A stretch of 64,000 nt of DNA. Origin: Methylopumilus sp009926035. GTDB lineage: Bacteria > Pseudomonadota > Gammaproteobacteria > Burkholderiales > Methylophilaceae. The stretch lies in assembly GCA_041165405.1 (NCBI GenBank), contig JBEANL010000006.1, positions 17,187 to 81,186 on the forward strand, given 5' to 3'. Of the stretch, positions 60,318 to 64,000 are shown in pieces. How positions within the stretch are numbered: the first letter of the stretch is position 1; every line of letters starts with the position of its first letter. The translations under genes and the position numbers were made by a program. The notes under the pieces are model-generated. The model did no database searches. It saw nothing but the letters and a program-made list of their open reading frames with translations, and was not told the DNA's origin.

Positions 60318-61736
60318 TTGTTCAAAAAAATACTTATAGCAAACCGTGGAGAGATAGCGGTAAGGATTATTCGTGCCTGTTCTGAGCTTGGTATTACCTC
60401 GGTAGCCATATACTCCGATGCAGATCGCCATGCGCTTCATGTCAAAAAGGCCGACGAATCATACAATGTTGGTGCAGACCCTCTTGCCGGCTATTTAAAT
60501 GCTCACAATATTGTTAATATCGCGGTCACTTCAGGATGTGACGCTATTCATCCAGGATACGGTTTTTTATCTGAAAATCCTGAATTAGCTGAGATATGCG
60601 CCAGACGTGATATCAAATTCATTGGTCCTAACGCTGAAATTATTCGTCAAATGGGAGATAAGATTCAGGCGAGAACCGCTATGATTGCAGCCTCAATCCC
60701 TGTTATTCCCGGTAGCGAAGGCAATATTGAGAGTCTTGATGAGGCTAAAAAACTTGTTTCATCCATAGGCTATCCTATTATGCTTAAAGCCACTAATGGA
60801 GGTGGTGGTCGAGGTATTCGACGCTGTAATAACGAAAAAGAACTCGTTGCTAATTATGATCGAGTGATTTCTGAAGCTACAAAGGCCTTTGGTAAACCTG
60901 AAGTTTTTCTTGAAAAATGTATCGTATCGCCAAAGCATATCGAAGTTCAAATTCTCGCTGACAGTTCCGGTAATGTGGTTCATCTTTTTGAAAGAGATTG
61001 TTCTATTCAAAGACGTAATCAAAAACTCATTGAGATTGCACCCTCTCCTCAGCTTACCAACGCTCAAAGAAATTATGTAGGTGAACTTGCAGTGAAGGCT
61101 GCCAAAGCTGTTAATTATGAAAACGCAGGCACCGTGGAATTTCTTTTAGATGCTGAAAATAATTTTTATTTTATGGAGATGAATACGCGTCTTCAAGTAG
61201 AACATACCATTACTGAATCGATCACCGGTATTGATATTGTTCAAGAACAAATCAGAATTGCCTTTGGACTTTCATTACAGTACAAGCAAAAAGAAATTCA
61301 ATTTCGAGGATTTGCGATTGAATATCGAATTAATGCGGAAGATCCAAAGTATGATTTTATGCCTTCATTTGGAAAAATTACCCGTTATTACGCACCAGGA
61401 GGCCCTGGCGTAAGAATTGATGCTTCAATATACACAGGATATGTTATTCCTCCTTATTACGACTCTATGTGTGCAAAACTCACCGTTTGGGCATTGAATT
61501 GGGAAAGTGTGATTCAACGAGGTAAGAGAGCGCTCAATGATATTGTTGTATTTGGAGTTAAAACAACAATCCCTTATTATTTAGAAATTATGAATAATGA
61601 ACAGTTTAAAGAAGCGAATTTCAATACAAGTTTTGTGGACGATCATCCAGAGCTTATTAATTATCAAAGTCAATTTCCACCTGAGTTAATGGCTGCAGCT
61701 ATATCAGCAGCAATTGCAGCTCATGAAGGTATTTAA
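60318..61736 (+). CDS. pycA: Pyruvate carboxylase subunit A (biotin carboxylase)
   Basis: A 472-residue ATP-grasp biotin carboxylase that makes carboxybiotin with ATP and bicarbonate. Blocks include KKILIANRGEIAVRIIRA at the N terminus, GYGFLSENPELAEIC, the ATP loop GGGGRGIR, the cap segment FLEKCIVSPKHIEVQILAD and FMEMNTRLQVEHTITE. Translation starts at TTG 60318, seven bases after an AAGG ribosome-binding site. AccC of acetyl-CoA carboxylase is similar, but the pairing with the PycB-type gene six bases downstream favours pyruvate carboxylase, an anaplerotic enzyme making oxaloacetate. Confidence 0.88.
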   Translation: MFKKILIANRGEIAVRIIRACSELGITSVAIYSDADRHALHVKKADESYNVGADPLAGYLNAHNIVNIAVTSGCDAIHPGYGFLSENPELAEICARRDIKFIGPNAEIIRQMGDKIQARTAMIAASIPVIPGSEGNIESLDEAKKLVSSIGYPIMLKATNGGGGRGIRRCNNEKELVANYDRVISEATKAFGKPEVFLEKCIVSPKHIEVQILADSSGNVVHLFERDCSIQRRNQKLIEIAPSPQLTNAQRNYVGELAVKAAKAVNYENAGTVEFLLDAENNFYFMEMNTRLQVEHTITESITGIDIVQEQIRIAFGLSLQYKQKEIQFRGFAIEYRINAEDPKYDFMPSFGKITRYYAPGGPGVRIDASIYTGYVIPPYYDSMCAKLTVWALNWESVIQRGKRALNDIVVFGVKTTIPYYLEIMNNEQFKEANFNTSFVDDHPELINYQSQFPPELMAAAISAAIAAHEGI

Positions 61737-61742
61737 AGAATT

Positions 61743-63584
61743 ATGAAAAAAATACATATTACTGAGTTAGTTTTAAGAGATGGGCATCAATGTCAAATTG
61801 CGACCAGACTTCGCACTGAAGATATGCTTCCTATTTGCCCACAATTAGACGTACTAGGATTTTGGTCTATTGAAGCATGGGGCGGAGCTACATTCGATGC
61901 ATGTGTTAGATTTTTAAAAGAGGATCCTTGGGAGCGTTTGAAACTTTTAAGAAAAGCTCTTCCAAATTCTAGGATACAAATGTTACTTCGTGGCCAAAAC
62001 TTATTAGGTTATCGTCATTATTCAGACGATGTTGTTGATGCCTTTGTCAAACAATCTGCCAATAATGGTGTCGATGTATTTAGAATTTTTGATGCTATGA
62101 ACGATGTAAGAAATCTTACAACATCAATTAAATCAGTAAAAAAATATAAGAAACATGCTGAAGGTACTTTAAGTTACACCACAAGCCCTGTTCACGACAT
62201 TCCCTATTTCGTTAATCTTGCAAAAGAAATGGAAAGTTACGGATGCGACACAATAGCTATTAAAGATATGGCAGGTCTCTTAACGCCATCAGCAACCAAA
62301 GAGCTTGTGACATCATTAAAAAAATCTATTTCATTGCCTATTCATATCCATTCACACGCAACTTCAGGATTAGCAAGTATTAATCTTTTAACTGCTGTGC
62401 AAAATGGTGCAGATATTATTGATACATGTAATTCAAGCTTTGCAGAAGGCGCGAGCCATCCTTCCACAGAATCAATGATCGCCGCCCTAGAGGATTTGGG
62501 CTTCAAAACCGATATTGATATTAAAAAAGTTGAAGAGATTAGTGAGCATTTAAAGGTTGTTAGAAAAAAATATTGGCAATTTGAATCTGATTACACGGGT
62601 GTCGATACTCGCGTCCTAAGTAACCAAGTGCCTGGTGGCATGATTTCTAATTTATCCAATCAGCTTAAGGAGCAAGGCGCGCTTGATCGTATGAATGAAG
62701 TTCTTCTTGAAATTCCTAAAGTTCGTGAAGATCTGGGCTATCCTCCGCTTGTAACGCCAACTTCTCAAATTGTGGGTACGCAAGCAGTCTTGAATGTTTT
62801 AACAGGTGTTCGATATAAATCAATTACTAACGAAGTAAAAAGTTATTTCATGGGTGAATACGGAAAAGCGCCCGGAAAAGTAAACCAAAAAATTCAAACC
62901 ATGGCTATTGGTGAAAAAAAACCACTGACATCCAGACCTGCTGATCTTTTAGAGCCTGAACTTGCAAAGTTAAAAATTGAAGCAGAGCAAATTATAAAAT
63001 CTGATGAAGATATTTTAACCTACGCGATGTTTCCTGATGTTGCCAAGATATTCTTACAAGAAAGGAATGCAGGTAGCATTAAACCAGAGCCTTTACTCCT
63101 CAAGGATAATGTATTTTCATCCACTGAAAAATTTGCACCAAGTGAGTTTAACGTTACACTTCATGGAGAAACATTCAATATCAAATTAACAGGGTCAGGT
63201 TATAACGGTGAGGCGAGACGGCCATTTTATGTATCCGTAGATGGTATTTCGGAGGAAGTTTTAGTTGAAACCTTAAATGAAGTTGAAGTTTCAAACGGAA
63301 AAAAAACTTCAAAAAAACAATCTCAAGATACATCTAAGACAGTAAGGCCAAGACCTAATCACGAAGGTTGTATTGCTACAGCTATGCCTGGCACAATTAT
63401 TGACGTGAAAGTCAAGATTGGCGACAGAGTTGATGCTGGTGATAGTGTAATTGTTATTGAAGCTATGAAAATGGAGAATGAAATTCAATCCCCTACTACA
63501 GGTATTGTAGTAGCGATTCATGTGACAAAAGGTGAGTCGGTATCACCAGATGAAACGCTTCTTGAAATCCAGCCTGAATCATAA
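61743..63584 (+). CDS. pycB: Pyruvate carboxylase subunit B (carboxyltransferase with biotinyl domain; OadA-like)
   Basis: A 613-residue protein with a metal-dependent HMGL-type carboxyltransferase TIM barrel (about 1-270, ITELVLRDGHQ, LLRGQNLLGYRHY, FRIFDAMND, IKDMAGLL, IHIHSHATSG), a PYC_OADA middle domain and a C-terminal biotinyl domain with the biotinylated lysine Lys576 in EAMKMEN, 37 residues from the end. An alternative call is oxaloacetate decarboxylase alpha, but no beta/gamma membrane subunits are present, and the adjacent biotin carboxylase supports pyruvate carboxylase. Confidence 0.88.
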   Translation: MKKIHITELVLRDGHQCQIATRLRTEDMLPICPQLDVLGFWSIEAWGGATFDACVRFLKEDPWERLKLLRKALPNSRIQMLLRGQNLLGYRHYSDDVVDAFVKQSANNGVDVFRIFDAMNDVRNLTTSIKSVKKYKKHAEGTLSYTTSPVHDIPYFVNLAKEMESYGCDTIAIKDMAGLLTPSATKELVTSLKKSISLPIHIHSHATSGLASINLLTAVQNGADIIDTCNSSFAEGASHPSTESMIAALEDLGFKTDIDIKKVEEISEHLKVVRKKYWQFESDYTGVDTRVLSNQVPGGMISNLSNQLKEQGALDRMNEVLLEIPKVREDLGYPPLVTPTSQIVGTQAVLNVLTGVRYKSITNEVKSYFMGEYGKAPGKVNQKIQTMAIGEKKPLTSRPADLLEPELAKLKIEAEQIIKSDEDILTYAMFPDVAKIFLQERNAGSIKPEPLLLKDNVFSSTEKFAPSEFNVTLHGETFNIKLTGSGYNGEARRPFYVSVDGISEEVLVETLNEVEVSNGKKTSKKQSQDTSKTVRPRPNHEGCIATAMPGTIIDVKVKIGDRVDAGDSVIVIEAMKMENEIQSPTTGIVVAIHVTKGESVSPDETLLEIQPES

Positions 63585-63596
63585 AGAAAACGATGC

Positions 63597-64000
63597 ATGT
63601 TAACGATTGTTTTGGCGTCATCTTCGCCTTATAGAAAAGAATTACTATCACGATTTAAATTGCCATTTGATGTCTTTAGTCCTGATATTGATGAAACACC
63701 TCTCATGGATGAAAAAGCAAAAGACATTTCTTATAGGCTTGCACGCGAAAAAGCATTTAAAGTTGCGAACCACTATCCAAATTCATTGATCATCGGCTCC
63801 GATCAAACAGCTGAGTGTCAAAATCAAATTATTGAAAAACCAAATACGCATGAAAATGCTATAAAACAACTCCAGTTTTTAGGTGGGAAAATTGCAACTT
63901 TCTACACCTCACTTTGTTTGTTAAATACAAAGACAAAACAAGTTCAAGAATGTGTTATCGATTTCGAGGTGAAGTACAAAGAATTAAATCGAGAAATAAT
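63597..64000 (+). CDS. maf: Maf-family nucleotide pyrophosphatase, N-terminal part (runs off the right edge)
   Basis: The open frame from ATG 63597 continues to the window end (134 complete codons). The translation begins LTIVLASSSPYRKELLSRF, the Maf signature, followed by SPDIDET, LAREKA, the catalytic-acid region IIGSDQTAE and LGGKIATFYTSL. Maf enzymes hydrolyse non-canonical or methylated nucleoside triphosphates; the SSPYRKELL form is like YceF. In E. coli yceF adjoins yceD, while here pycA and pycB separate them. Confidence 0.9.
   Translation, partial: MLTIVLASSSPYRKELLSRFKLPFDVFSPDIDETPLMDEKAKDISYRLAREKAFKVANHYPNSLIIGSDQTAECQNQIIEKPNTHENAIKQLQFLGGKIATFYTSLCLLNTKTKQVQECVIDFEVKYKELNREI

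Overview
The window looks like core chromosome of a streamlined, AT-rich betaproteobacterium. Intergenic gaps are very short, many stop and start codons overlap, and the gene orders are beta/gammaproteobacterial (tig-clpP-clpX-lon-ppiD, smc-zipA-ligA, yceD-rpmF-plsX-fabHDG-acpP-fabF-pabC-mltG-tmk-holB-tatD). A PQQ-dehydrogenase-like lipoprotein, a two-subunit pyruvate carboxylase and the low GC suggest a methylotroph of the Methylophilaceae (OM43 / Ca. Methylopumilus-like). That placement is inference from gene content, not a search result. There is no sign of a prophage, insertion sequence, CRISPR array or genomic island.

Layout: 1-1.9 kb, end of an efflux locus (adaptor and TolC-like lipoprotein). 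2.0-10.1 kb, protein quality control: tRNA-Leu, trigger factor, ClpP, ClpX, Lon behind a heat-shock-type promoter, tRNA-Val, tRNA-Asp and PpiD. 10.1-14.4 kb, FabI with a peptide-type ABC importer lacking ATPase genes. 14.4-21.2 kb, MltD, GloB, a methyltransferase, RNase HI, DNA pol III epsilon, QueD, an M48 protease, oligoribonuclease and a fluoride channel. 21.2-26.9 kb, RNase E with a structured leader, then RluC, a HAD phosphatase, a Rieske protein and SppA. 26.9-36.3 kb, Pgi, QueG, TsaE, amidase, MiaA, a DMT transporter, a SPINDLY-type glycosyltransferase and a stand-alone MnmC oxidase. 36.4-40.7 kb, the PQQ-type lipoprotein, an RsuA-family synthase, Ppa, tRNA-Glu, tRNA-Ala and QueF. 40.8-48.2 kb, Smc, ZipA, LigA and a TPR protein. 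48.3-60.2 kb, three small unknown genes, then the long fatty-acid/cell-envelope superoperon on the minus strand. 60.3-64 kb, pyruvate carboxylase subunits and the start of maf.

The most informative non-coding signal is at 48229-48256. This 28-bp sequence matches the XerC/XerD recombination site dif closely and lies exactly where gene orientation switches from mostly plus to uniformly minus. The window therefore very probably contains the replication terminus. One half of the site is also identical over 19 bases to half of phage P1 loxP, which could mislead an annotator.

Other points worth attention are a hairpin enclosing the rne ribosome-binding site, two hairpins between rpmF and plsX (one enclosing the plsX ribosome-binding site), and a PQQ-family lipoprotein that appears to have lost the usual metal-ligand Glu and catalytic Asp. 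I found no multi-gene system that I would call new.
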